36,301 bases of DNA, from the NCBI GenBank assembly GCA_902763335.1, contig CACWRR010000016.1, positions 1 through 36,301 of the forward strand. Reading direction: 5' to 3'. Position numbers and translations under genes: made by a program. The notes beneath the pieces are model-generated. The model was given only the letters and a program-made list of their open reading frames with translations. It was not told the origin of the DNA and made no database searches. Positions 16,700-26,400 of this stretch are shown here, one piece after another; position 1 is the stretch's first letter, and every line of letters begins with the position of its first letter. The stretch comes from an uncultured Lachnospiraceae bacterium. Lineage in GTDB: Bacteria; Bacillota; Clostridia; Lachnospirales; Lachnospiraceae.

Positions 16700-16940
16700 A
16701 TAATAAAAATGCAGTGACAAAGAGGAGTAGAAATCAAACCCTCAAAGAGAGTGAGGTTCGGAGGCTGTAAGACCTTGCAGGAAGTGGATTTCGAAGGTAG
16801 CTTTTGAGCAGCGGGGCTGAAATACAACTGAGTAGGTTTCGACGGATTCGTCCACGTTACAGGATAAGATAAGTTAAAAGATAAAGGTGGTACCGCGTAT
16901 ATACGCCCTTTGCCGGAAAACCCGGTGAAGGGTTTTCTTA
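16700..16940 (+). promoter_or_regulatory. T-box leader of valS
   Basis: This fills the 330-base gap before valS. Stem I begins near the AGAGGAGTAG sequence (about 16720-16730). The GGTAGC at 16796-16801 offers a GUA valine specifier (16797-16799), placed on the 3' side of stem I as expected. A stem III-like arm around GACGGATTCGTC comes next, followed by CACGTTACAGG. The T-box core AGGTGGTACCGCG lies at about 16885-16897. The UGGU bulge suits an A73 tRNA such as tRNA-Val. Uncharged tRNA-Val should allow read-through into valS. Confidence 0.92.
16906..16938 (+). terminator. T-box terminator of valS
   Basis: CCCTT (16906-16910) pairs with AAGGG (16928-16932), and CCGG (16913-16916) with CCGG (16922-16925), across a TG/TG internal mismatch. 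TTTTCTTA follows. It competes with the antiterminator formed by the T-box core. Confidence 0.85.
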
Positions 16941-16974
16941 TATCATAATATATTTATAAGAAAGGAAGAAAGAG

Positions 16975-19614
16975 ATGGCTAAAGAACTCGAAAAAAATTA
17001 TAATCCTGCCGAGATAGAGCAGAAATTATATGATAAGTGGATTAATAAGAAATATTTTCATGCGGAGGTGGACAGAAGTAAAAAACCATTTACTATTGTA
17101 ATGCCGCCGCCAAATATTACAGGACAGCTTCATATGGGACATGCCCTTGACAACACATTGCAGGATATACTTGTCAGATATAAGAGAATGCAGGGATTTG
17201 ATACATTGTGGGTACCGGGAACAGACCATGCATCTATAGCTACAGAGGCTAAAATTGTCGAGAAGATGCGTGAAGAAGGTATCACAAAAGAAGAGATAGG
17301 AAGAGAAAAATTCCTTGACCGTGCATGGGAATGGAAGAAACAGTATGGTGGAAGAATCGTTGCACAGTTAAAGAAAATCGGTTCATCATGTGACTGGGAC
17401 AGAGAACGTTTTACAATGGATGAAGGCTGTAACAAGGCTGTCAAGGAAGTGTTTGTTAATCTTTATAACAAAGGACTTATATACAGGGGTGAGAGAATCA
17501 TCAACTGGTGTCCTAAGTGTCTGACATCTATTTCAGATGCCGAAGTTGAATATGAAGATCAGGCAGGCCATTTCTGGCATTTAAGATATCCTCTCAAAGA
17601 CGGAAGCGGATATATAAATCTTGCAACAACAAGACCGGAAACACTTCTCGGAGATACGGCTGTTGCAGTTAATCCTAATGATGAGAGATACAAAGACCTT
17701 GTAGGAAAGACTCTTATACTTCCTATAGTTCACAGAGAGATACCTATAATTGCAGATGATTATGTTGCCATGGACTTTGGAACCGGTGTGGTTAAGATTA
17801 CACCTGCACATGACCCTAACGATTTTGAGGTAGGATTAAGACATAATCTTGAAGTTATAAATGTAATGACGGATGATGCAAAGATAGTTGACGATTATCC
17901 TAAATATGCCGGCATGGACAGATACGAGGCAAGAAAGGCAATCGTGGCTGACCTTGAGACAGAAGGAGCACTTGTAAAGATAGAAGATTACAATCATAAT
18001 GTAGGAACATGTTACAGATGTCATACAACGGTTGAGCCGAGAGTTTCAAAACAGTGGTTTGTCAAGATGAAACCGCTTGCAGAGCCGGCAATAAAAGCAG
18101 TGCGCGAAGGAAAGACAAAATTTGTACCTGAACATTTTGATAAAACTTATTTCCACTGGATGGAGGGAATAAGAGACTGGTGTATATCAAGACAGCTCTG
18201 GTGGGGACATCAGATACCTGCATTTTACTGTGATGACTGTGGTGAAATGGTAGTAACAAAGGAAAAAGAGGCAGTTTGTCCGAAGTGTGGAAAGAAAATG
18301 AGACAGGATCCGGATACACTTGATACATGGTTTTCATCAGCATTGTGGCCATTCTCAACACTCGGATGGCCTGATAAGACAGAAGAACTTGATTATTTCT
18401 ATCCTACAACGACACTCGTAACAGGATATGATATTATATTCTTCTGGGTAAGCCGTATGATATTCAGCGGACTTGAGCATGTGGGAGAAGTACCTTTTGA
18501 TACAGTACTTATACATGGACTTGTAAGGGATTCACAGGGAAGAAAGATGAGTAAATCTCTTGGAAACGGTATAGATCCGCTTGAGGTTATTGATAAATAT
18601 GGTGCAGATGCACTCAGATTTACACTTATTACAGGAAATGCACCGGGAAATGATATGAGATTTTACTGGGAAAAGGTTGAGGCAAGCCGTAACTTTGCAA
18701 ATAAGGTATGGAATGCATCAAGATTTATCATGATGAATATGCCGGAAGATGATATCGAAAATGTTGATGTAAGTGAGCTTACGGACGCAGATAAGTGGAT
18801 ACTTTCAAAGGCAAATACCCTTGCTAAAGATGTTACGGAAAATCTTGATAAATATGAAATCGGTGTTGCAGCAGCAAAACTATATGATTTCATCTGGGAA
18901 GAGTTCTGTGACTGGTATATTGAAATGGTTAAACCGAGACTTTACAACGATGAGGATACAACAAAGAAGGCAGCACTTTATACACTTAAAGAGGTGCTTA
19001 CTGTTTCACTTAAACTTCTTCATCCTTACATGCCGTTTGTAACAGAGGAGATATTCTGTACACTTCAGAATAAAGAGGAATCAATTATGATTTCAAAATG
19101 GCCTGAATATACAGAAGACAGACATTTTGCAGCAGAGGAAGAGGCTGTGGAGACAATTAAGGAAGCTGTAAGAAGTATAAGGAACGCAAGAGCGGGAATG
19201 AATGTTCCACCTAGCAGAAAAGCAAAGGTATATGTAGTATCTGATTCAGATAAGATTAGAGCAATATTTGAAAACGGAAATATATTCTTTGCAACCCTTT
19301 CTTGTGCAAGTGATGTAAAAATACAGGCAGATAAGAGCGGAATAGAGGAAGATGCCGTATCAGCAGTTATTCCCGGAGCAACAATTTATATGCCTTTTGC
19401 AGAGTTGGTTGACATAGACAAGGAAATAGAGCGTCTCAAAAAAGAAGAAGAGAGACTGAACAAGGAACTTGCCCGTGTAAACGGAATGCTTTCAAACGAA
19501 AAATTCATCAGTAAAGCTCCTGAAGCTAAGATAAATGAAGAAAAAGAAAAGAAAGCAAAATATGAGACAATGATGGAGCAGGTAAAAGCACAGCTTGCAC
19601 ATTTGCAGAAATAA
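16975..19614 (+). CDS. valS: Valyl-tRNA synthetase
   Basis: A class I aminoacyl-tRNA synthetase that charges tRNA-Val and edits threonine in the cytoplasm. The 879-residue product has the HIGH motif as HMGH (53-56) and the KMSKS motif at 524-528. The CP1 editing insert lies between them (about 180-400, with TTRPETLLGDTAV). A zinc-type cysteine set Cys419, Cys422, Cys435 and Cys438 is present. The C-terminal anticodon-binding region ends in a charged coiled coil (about 810-879), the tRNA-binding arm typical of bacterial ValRS. GGAAG precedes the ATG. The gene stands alone between its T-box and a strong terminator. Confidence 0.98.
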   Translation: MAKELEKNYNPAEIEQKLYDKWINKKYFHAEVDRSKKPFTIVMPPPNITGQLHMGHALDNTLQDILVRYKRMQGFDTLWVPGTDHASIATEAKIVEKMREEGITKEEIGREKFLDRAWEWKKQYGGRIVAQLKKIGSSCDWDRERFTMDEGCNKAVKEVFVNLYNKGLIYRGERIINWCPKCLTSISDAEVEYEDQAGHFWHLRYPLKDGSGYINLATTRPETLLGDTAVAVNPNDERYKDLVGKTLILPIVHREIPIIADDYVAMDFGTGVVKITPAHDPNDFEVGLRHNLEVINVMTDDAKIVDDYPKYAGMDRYEARKAIVADLETEGALVKIEDYNHNVGTCYRCHTTVEPRVSKQWFVKMKPLAEPAIKAVREGKTKFVPEHFDKTYFHWMEGIRDWCISRQLWWGHQIPAFYCDDCGEMVVTKEKEAVCPKCGKKMRQDPDTLDTWFSSALWPFSTLGWPDKTEELDYFYPTTTLVTGYDIIFFWVSRMIFSGLEHVGEVPFDTVLIHGLVRDSQGRKMSKSLGNGIDPLEVIDKYGADALRFTLITGNAPGNDMRFYWEKVEASRNFANKVWNASRFIMMNMPEDDIENVDVSELTDADKWILSKANTLAKDVTENLDKYEIGVAAAKLYDFIWEEFCDWYIEMVKPRLYNDEDTTKKAALYTLKEVLTVSLKLLHPYMPFVTEEIFCTLQNKEESIMISKWPEYTEDRHFAAEEEAVETIKEAVRSIRNARAGMNVPPSRKAKVYVVSDSDKIRAIFENGNIFFATLSCASDVKIQADKSGIEEDAVSAVIPGATIYMPFAELVDIDKEIERLKKEEERLNKELARVNGMLSNEKFISKAPEAKINEEKEKKAKYETMMEQVKAQLAHLQK

Positions 19615-19626
19615 AGTATGCCAAAG

Positions 19627-19655
19627 AGGCGGTGGGTCAGGCCACCGCCTTTTTC
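19627..19655 (+). terminator. Intrinsic terminator of valS
   Basis: AGGCGGTGG (19627-19635) pairs perfectly with CCACCGCCT (19642-19650) across a 6-base loop, and the stem runs into TTTTT. Confidence 0.92.
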
Positions 19656-19685
19656 ACTATAAGGTAAGACATATGGAGGTGTATA

Positions 19686-20333
19686 ATGAATTTTATAAAA
19701 ATTATATATAAAAACAAAATCAGGGTTATTACAGCAATAATGTTAGCAGTGGGAATTATAATGACTGCCAAAAATGGTATTACATTAATTAATTTTAAAT
19801 ATTTCAGTTATAAGATGGATGAACTTGACATTGACACACTTCACTCAGGTATGTGCGTAAGTGATGATCTGACATATACATACGGAAATATAAGAGCATT
19901 TATCAGCGGAATGAAGACAACATATGTATATGCCGTTGATGTTGGCAGTAAACATGACATGTATATGGAACTTATCGTAAGTGCGGAGGGAAAATATGCA
20001 GGAATACATGGGAAAATGGAGAATCTTCTTACTTATTTTCCGGGATATTACAGTGAACTGAACAGTGGACAGAAAGTTAAAATGTATGGGATAGTTGAGA
20101 AGGCTGATAAGAAAACATTTGCATATGAATATTTTACAAAAGCACTGGGAAAGACTGTGGATGAAATGAAATCCGATGTATCGACAGATTATATAATAAG
20201 AATGGTTGATACAGATGCTTACAGAGACAGAGTGTTTGGAGGGGCAGGACTTATATTTGCAGGAGTTACGGTAGAAATATATTCACGATGGAAGAAAAAA
20301 AGAGAGGAGCAACAGGATGAAGAGGAATTGTAG
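19686..20333 (+). CDS. Small two-TM membrane protein of unknown function
   Basis: A 215-residue protein I do not recognise. A hydrophobic segment near the N-terminus (ITAIMLAVGIIMTA, about 15-28) and another near the C-terminus (GGAGLIFAGVTVEIYS, about 185-200) flank a largely soluble region of about 150 residues. A charged tail rich in Lys and Glu follows. With positive charges at both cytoplasmic ends, the middle domain probably lies outside the cell. TGGAGG precedes ATG 19686 at good spacing. Its last 17 bases overlap the start of the cysteine-cluster gene, so the two are translationally coupled and lead into feoAB. A role in iron or metal handling would be guilt by association only. Confidence 0.65.
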   Translation: MNFIKIIYKNKIRVITAIMLAVGIIMTAKNGITLINFKYFSYKMDELDIDTLHSGMCVSDDLTYTYGNIRAFISGMKTTYVYAVDVGSKHDMYMELIVSAEGKYAGIHGKMENLLTYFPGYYSELNSGQKVKMYGIVEKADKKTFAYEYFTKALGKTVDEMKSDVSTDYIIRMVDTDAYRDRVFGGAGLIFAGVTVEIYSRWKKKREEQQDEEEL

Positions 20334-20988
20334 TTTGGAAGAAATATCAGATGGAAGACTGTATTCCATAAATGACATGGTCAGGGCGGACTGTCAGGAC
20401 TGTAAGGGATGTTCGGACTGCTGTAAGGGAATGGGTGAAAGTATAGTACTTGATCCATATGATGTATACAGGTTAAAAAAAGGACTCAATACGGATTTCA
20501 ACGGATTGCTTTCTACATGTATGGAACTTAATGTTTTTGACGGAATAATTCTTCCGAATCTCCGGCTTTCCGGCAAGGACGAGAAATGCACATTTTTAAA
20601 TGCGCAGGGAAGATGTGATATTCACCAGTTCAGACCGGGCATATGCAGACTGTTTCCACTTGGAAGATACTATGAAAATGGCGGACACAAATATTTTTTG
20701 CAGATATATGAATGTACGAATAAAAGCAGAAGTAAAATAAAGGTGTCTAAGTGGATTGATACACCGGAACTTAAGACACATGAAAAATATATTGATGAAT
20801 GGCATTATTTTTTGAAAGCAATCCAGTATAATGCAGCAAAAGTAAGTGAATCAGATTTAAAAAATATAAATATGTATATTTTAAATCAATTTTATGTTAC
20901 AATGTCGGTTAATGAGAATTTTTATCAGGTATTTTGCGAAAAACTGAAATGCGCAAAAGAAAGTTTAAATTCCATAACAGACATTTAA
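20317..20988 (+). CDS. YkgJ-type cysteine cluster protein
   Basis: A 223-residue protein of the YkgJ/CxxCxxCC family, thought to bind a metal, possibly zinc or iron. The cluster is dense: Cys26, Cys29, Cys32, Cys35 and Cys36 in CQDCKGCSDCC, followed by Cys91, Cys100 and Cys110 in the second half (RPGICRLFPLG). No transmembrane segment is present. GAGGAG lies seven or so bases before ATG 20317, inside the preceding gene, with a 17-base overlap. feoAB begins 25 bases after the stop, so the protein is probably made together with the ferrous iron transporter. A role in iron delivery or metal-site assembly is inference. Confidence 0.85.
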   Translation: MKRNCSLEEISDGRLYSINDMVRADCQDCKGCSDCCKGMGESIVLDPYDVYRLKKGLNTDFNGLLSTCMELNVFDGIILPNLRLSGKDEKCTFLNAQGRCDIHQFRPGICRLFPLGRYYENGGHKYFLQIYECTNKSRSKIKVSKWIDTPELKTHEKYIDEWHYFLKAIQYNAAKVSESDLKNINMYILNQFYVTMSVNENFYQVFCEKLKCAKESLNSITDI

Positions 20989-21013
20989 ACATGAAAAGAG
21001 GAAATAAAATATA

Positions 21014-23359
21014 ATGACACTTGCAGAGTTGAAACCGGGGATGAGTGCGGTTATTGGCAAAATTGACGGGGAAGGAGCACTCAGAAGACATTTTCTTGAC
21101 ATGGGCATTATACCGGGAACGGAAGTTGCACTGATAAAAGTTGCACCGATGGGAGATCCGATGGAGCTGCGTATCAGAGGTTATGAACTTACTATCAGAA
21201 ATGATGATGCAAAAAAAATTCAGGTAGAAAATGTTACGAATGTCATCAAAGAAAAAACACATAATGCGTCTAAAAGTAAAGTAAAACATCCGGGACTTGG
21301 TGAAATGGATGAGTATCATGTAAAAAGACGCGGAGATGAATTAAAAGATGGAGAATTGATTACATTTGCACTGGCGGGAAATCAGAATTGTGGTAAGACA
21401 ACACTTTTTAATCAGCTTACAGGATCGAATCAGCATGTCGGAAATTTTCCGGGAGTTACGGTTGACAGAAAGGACGGACAGATAAGAAATTATCCAAACA
21501 CACTTGTAACAGATTTACCGGGAATATATTCAATGTCACCATATACAAGTGAGGAGATTGTTACAAGACAGTTCCTTCTTGATGATAGACCGAGAGGAAT
21601 TATAAATATTATAGATGCAACGAATATAGAGCGGAATCTTTATCTGACAATGCAACTTATAGAACTTGATATTCCAATGGTTCTTGCACTTAACATGATG
21701 GATGAAGTCAGGGAAAATGGTGGAACCATATTGATCAATGAACTTGAAGCTGCACTTGGAATTCCGGTTATACCGATATCAGCTGCAAAAAATGAAGGTA
21801 TAGATGAATTGATTGATCATGCAATTCATGTTGCAAAATACAGGGAACGCCCGGGAAGAACTGATTTTTGTGATGCAAATGGTGCAGATGGTGGAGCAGT
21901 ACACAGATGTCTTCATTCTATTATGCATCTTATAGAAAATCATGCACATTATTATAAAATACCAACCAGATTTGCAGCCAGTAAACTGGTGGAGGGGGAT
22001 AATATAATACTTGAAAAACTGAACCTTGATGATAATGAGAAGGAGACGCTGGAACACATTATAAGCCAGATGGAAGTCGAAGGTGAAATGGACAGAGAGG
22101 CAGCTCTTGCAAATATGAGGTTTTCGTTTATCGAAAAAGTATGTGATGCAGTTGTTGTAAAGAAGGGTGAGAGTAAGGAAAGAATAAGGAGCCGGAGGAT
22201 AGACAGTATACTTACCGGAAAATACACGGCACTTCCAATGTTTGCGGTTATTATGGCGGCGGTGTTCTGGCTGACATTCGGTGCAGTCGGAAAGTGGCTG
22301 TCTGATCTTATGGCAGTTGGAATAGAATGGTTTACACACATATGTGATGTAGGACTTACACGGTATGGAATAAATCCGGTGGTTCATTCTATGATAATAG
22401 ATGGTATATTTGCAGGAGTGGGAAGTGTGTTAAGTTTCATGCCGGTTATAGTTACGCTGTTCTTTTTTATGTCTATACTTGAAGATAGCGGATATATGGC
22501 AAGAGTGGCATTTGTGATGGATAAATTGTTGAGAAAAATAGGATTGTCAGGGCGTAGTTTTGTTCCTATGCTTATCGGATTTGGATGTTCTGTTCCGGCT
22601 ATAATGGCAACGAGAACGCTTCCGTCTGAGAGAGACAGAAAGATGACAATTCTGCTGACACCGTTTATGAGCTGTTCAGCAAAACTACCGATATATGCTT
22701 TTCTGACAGCGGCATTTTTTCCAAATCATGGAGCAATAGTAATGATTGGCTTGTATTTTTCGGGAATTATTATAGCTATATTGTATGCACTGCTATTAAA
22801 AAATACAAAGTTTCGGGGAGAACCGGTTCCGTTTGTGATGGAACTTCCTAATTACCGGTTTCCGAGTGCGAGAAATGTGGCACAGCTCGTCTGGGAAAAA
22901 GCAAAGGACTTTATAACGAAAGCCTTTACTATAATATTTCTTGCAACAATTATAATATGGTTTTTGCAGAACTTTGATACAAGACTTAATGTTGTCACGG
23001 ATTCGGCAGACAGCCTGTTAGCAGATATAGGCGGAATTATTGCACCTTTATTTGCACCACTCGGATTAAATGACTGGAGAATATCAACAGCACTTATTAC
23101 CGGATTTACGGCAAAGGAGAGTGTTGTAAGTACGTTGACAGTACTTGCTGGAAACGGAATAGATAAAATACTTACACCATTCACGTCACTTGTGTTTTTG
23201 GTATTCACACTCTTATATACGCCATGTGTTGCGGCAATCACGGCAGTCAGAAGGGAACTTGGAAAATCCTGGGCAGTCATAGTGGTGTTTTTACAGTGCT
23301 TTATTGCATGGGTAATGGCATTTGCCGTACATATTATCGGTATGATTGCCGGCTTTTAG
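21014..23359 (+). CDS. feoB: FeoA-FeoB fusion ferrous iron transporter
   Basis: A 781-residue ferrous iron importer in which FeoA and FeoB are one chain. Residues 1-75 are a FeoA SH3-like domain (LAELKPGMSAVIGKI, then HFLDMGIIPGTEV). The FeoB G domain follows, with G1 GNQNCGKT at 122-129, G3 DLPGIYSMSP and G4 NMMDE. A helical GDI-like spacer and a membrane domain of about 8-10 helices complete it, including the GCSVPAIMATRTL motif whose cysteine is conserved in FeoB. No FeoC gene follows. The stop is followed by a new promoter for nifJ. It is cotranscribed with the cysteine-cluster and small membrane protein genes. AGAGGAAA lies about 10 bases upstream of the ATG. Confidence 0.95.
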   Translation: MTLAELKPGMSAVIGKIDGEGALRRHFLDMGIIPGTEVALIKVAPMGDPMELRIRGYELTIRNDDAKKIQVENVTNVIKEKTHNASKSKVKHPGLGEMDEYHVKRRGDELKDGELITFALAGNQNCGKTTLFNQLTGSNQHVGNFPGVTVDRKDGQIRNYPNTLVTDLPGIYSMSPYTSEEIVTRQFLLDDRPRGIINIIDATNIERNLYLTMQLIELDIPMVLALNMMDEVRENGGTILINELEAALGIPVIPISAAKNEGIDELIDHAIHVAKYRERPGRTDFCDANGADGGAVHRCLHSIMHLIENHAHYYKIPTRFAASKLVEGDNIILEKLNLDDNEKETLEHIISQMEVEGEMDREAALANMRFSFIEKVCDAVVVKKGESKERIRSRRIDSILTGKYTALPMFAVIMAAVFWLTFGAVGKWLSDLMAVGIEWFTHICDVGLTRYGINPVVHSMIIDGIFAGVGSVLSFMPVIVTLFFFMSILEDSGYMARVAFVMDKLLRKIGLSGRSFVPMLIGFGCSVPAIMATRTLPSERDRKMTILLTPFMSCSAKLPIYAFLTAAFFPNHGAIVMIGLYFSGIIIAILYALLLKNTKFRGEPVPFVMELPNYRFPSARNVAQLVWEKAKDFITKAFTIIFLATIIIWFLQNFDTRLNVVTDSADSLLADIGGIIAPLFAPLGLNDWRISTALITGFTAKESVVSTLTVLAGNGIDKILTPFTSLVFLVFTLLYTPCVAAITAVRRELGKSWAVIVVFLQCFIAWVMAFAVHIIGMIAGF

Positions 23360-23409
23360 TGTATGGTTTAATATTAAATTATGCATCCAAATAAGTACAT
23401 AAAATATAG

Positions 23410-23438
23410 TTTACAAGGTTTGGAAAAAATGATAAAAT
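23410..23438 (+). promoter_or_regulatory. Promoter of nifJ
   Basis: TTTACA (23410-23415) and TAAAAT (23433-23438) are 17 bases apart, with TGA directly before the -10 (extended -10). AAAGGAGGAT follows before the ATG, suiting a highly expressed gene. Confidence 0.75.
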
Positions 23439-23486
23439 TTTGTCAATAGAGGGCTTTTATGCCCAAAGAAAAAGGAGGATATTAAA

Positions 23487-26400
23487 ATGCCTAGAGCAAA
23501 ACAATCAATGGATGGTAATACAGCCGCAGCTCATGTTGCTTATGCATACACAGAAGTAGCAGCTATTTACCCTATCACACCTTCAAGCCCTATGGCTGAT
23601 TCAGTTGATCAGTGGTCAGCAGCAGGACAGAAGAACATTTTTGGAAATCAGGTTAAAGTAGTAGAGATGCAGTCAGAAGCAGGTGCAGCAGGAACAGTTC
23701 ACGGTTCTCTTGCATCAGGAGCATTAACTACAACATTTACAGCATCACAGGGTCTTCTTCTTATGATCCCTAACATGTATAAGATTGCCGGTGAGCAGTT
23801 ACCTTGCGTATTCGATGTATCAGCACGTACAGTAGCTACACAGTCACTTAACATTTTTGGTGATCACAGTGATGTATATGCATGTCGTCAGACAGGTTTC
23901 GCAATGCTTGCTGAAACAAACCCACAGGAAGTTATGGATTTAAGCCCTGTTGCACATCTTGCAGCATTAGAGGGAAAAGTTCCATTCATCAACTTCTTTG
24001 ATGGTTTCCGTACATCTCACGAGATTCAGAAGATTGAGAAATGGGATTATGAAGATCTTAAAGAAATGTGTAACATGGATGCAGTTAAGGCATTCAGAAA
24101 TCATGCTCTTAATCCTGAGAAACCTGCTATGCGTGGTTCTCATGAGAACGGTGACGTATTCTTCCAGCATCGTGAAGCATGTAACTCAGCTTATGACGCA
24201 TTACCGGCAGTTGTTGAGAAGTACATGAAGAAGATTAATGATAAGCTTGGTACAGATTATGACTTATTCAATTACTATGGAGCAGAGGACGCTGACAGAG
24301 TAATCATTGCTATGGGTTCTATCTGTGACGTTGCAGAAGAAGTTATCGATTACTTAACAGCTAAGGGTGAGAAAGTCGGTCTTATCAAAGTTCGTTTATA
24401 TCGTCCTTGGGTATCATCAGCACTCCTTAAGGTTCTTCCTAAGACAGCTAAGAAAGTTGCTGTTCTTGACCGTACAAAAGAGCCTGGATCACTTGGTGAG
24501 CCACTTTACCTTGATGTTGCAACAACACTTCGTGAAGCAGGACTTAACGATGTAATTCTTACAGGTGGACGTTACGGACTTGGATCTAAGGATACACCTC
24601 CTTCATCTGTATTTGCTATTTACAAAGAACTTGAGAAAGATGCTCCAAAGGCACGTTTCACAGTTGGTATCGTAGATGATGTTACTAACTTAAGCTTACC
24701 TGAGGTTAAACCGGCACCTATCACATCAGCACCGGGAACAAAAGAATGTAAGTTCTGGGGTCTTGGTGGAGACGGTACAGTTGGTGCTAACAAGAACTCT
24801 ACAAAAATTATCGGTGATCATACAGATAAATATATTCAGGCATACTTCCAGTATGACTCAAAGAAAACAGGTGGTGTTACTATCTCTCATCTCAGATTTG
24901 GTGACAATCCTATCAAGAGTCCATACTACATTAACCAGGCTGACTTCGTTGCCTGTCATAACCCATCATACATCACAAACGGATTCAAGATGGTACAGGA
25001 TGTTAAGCCGGGCGGAGTATTCATGATTAACTGCCAGTGGTCAGACGAAGAATTAGATCAGCATATGCCTGCTGAATCTAAGAAATATATTGCAGATAAC
25101 AATATTCAGTTATACACAATCAATGCTATCGACAAGGCTATTGAAATTGGTATGGGTAAACGTACAAATACAATCCTTCAGTCAGCATTCTTCAAATTAG
25201 CAGACGTTATGCCTATAGATCAGGCTATTGAATATATGAAGGCAGCTGCTAAGAAGTCATACAGCAAGAAAGGTGATGCTGTAGTAGAGATGAACTATAA
25301 AGCTATCGACGCAGGTGTTGATGCTGTACATAAAGTAGAGGTTCCGGCTTCATGGTCAAATCCTTCTGCTGATGCTCCTGCAAAAGAGCTTACAGGTCGT
25401 CCAGAGACAGTTAAGATGGTTAAAGAACTTCTTCAGCCTATATCATTAATGGATGGTGACAGCCTTCCTGTATCAGCATTCAAGGATATTGCAGACGGAC
25501 AGTTCGAGACAGGTGCTTCTGCATACGAGAAACGTGGTACAGCAGTTATGGTTCCTGAGTGGGATGCAGATACATGTGTTCAGTGTAACAGTTGTGCATT
25601 TGTCTGTTCACATGCAACAATTCGTCCATTCATCTTAGATGAGGGTGAAGTAAAGGCAGCTCCATCACAGATTAAGCTTGCTGATTCTAAGCATGCAACA
25701 GGTGAGGGAATGAAGTTTACAATGAGCGTATCTCCATTAGACTGTATGGGATGTGGTGAGTGTATCACAGTCTGTCCTGCAGCAGCTAAGGGTGCTCTTA
25801 AGATGGTTCCACAGGAGACACAGTCTGAGCAGCAGCCGGTATTTGATTACCTTGTAGCTAACGTAAGCAAGAAGGGAATCAAACCTGCATTTACAGATGC
25901 AACTCCTATCGGTTCTCAGTACAACCAGCCACTCCTTGAGTTCTCAGGAAGCTGTGCAGGATGTGCAGAAACATCATACGCAAGATTAGTTACACAGTTA
26001 TTTGGTGAGCAGATGTATATCTCAAATGCAACAGGATGTTCTTCAATCTGGGGTGGTCCTGCAGCTACATCACCATATACAGTAAATAAAGATTCTAAGA
26101 AGGGACCGGCATGGGCTAACTCATTGTTCGAAGATAACGCAGAGCATGGATTAGGTTTATATGTAGGTCAGAAATATATCCGTGATGAAGCTATCGCAGC
26201 AGCAGAAGCTTGTGCAACTTCAGACAAGGCATCTGCAGAGCTTAAGGCAGCATTTGATAAATTCATGGAAACTAAAGAAGATACAAAGGCAAACAGCGCA
26301 GCAACAGATGCACTTGTAGCAGAACTTGAGAAAGCTGCAGCAGCAGGTTGCGATAATGCTAAGGCAGCACTTGATAAGAAGAACTACCTCTCTAAGAAGT

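Noticed and set aside
21779-22387. A 202-codon open frame antisense to feoAB
   Set aside because: It lies fully inside a well-supported coding region, has a composition of Cys, His, Tyr and Ile typical of antisense frames, and no recognisable domain.
25575-25800. The two-cluster ferredoxin-like region as a separate ferredoxin gene
   Set aside because: It is in frame within nifJ and is a normal domain of single-chain PFOR.
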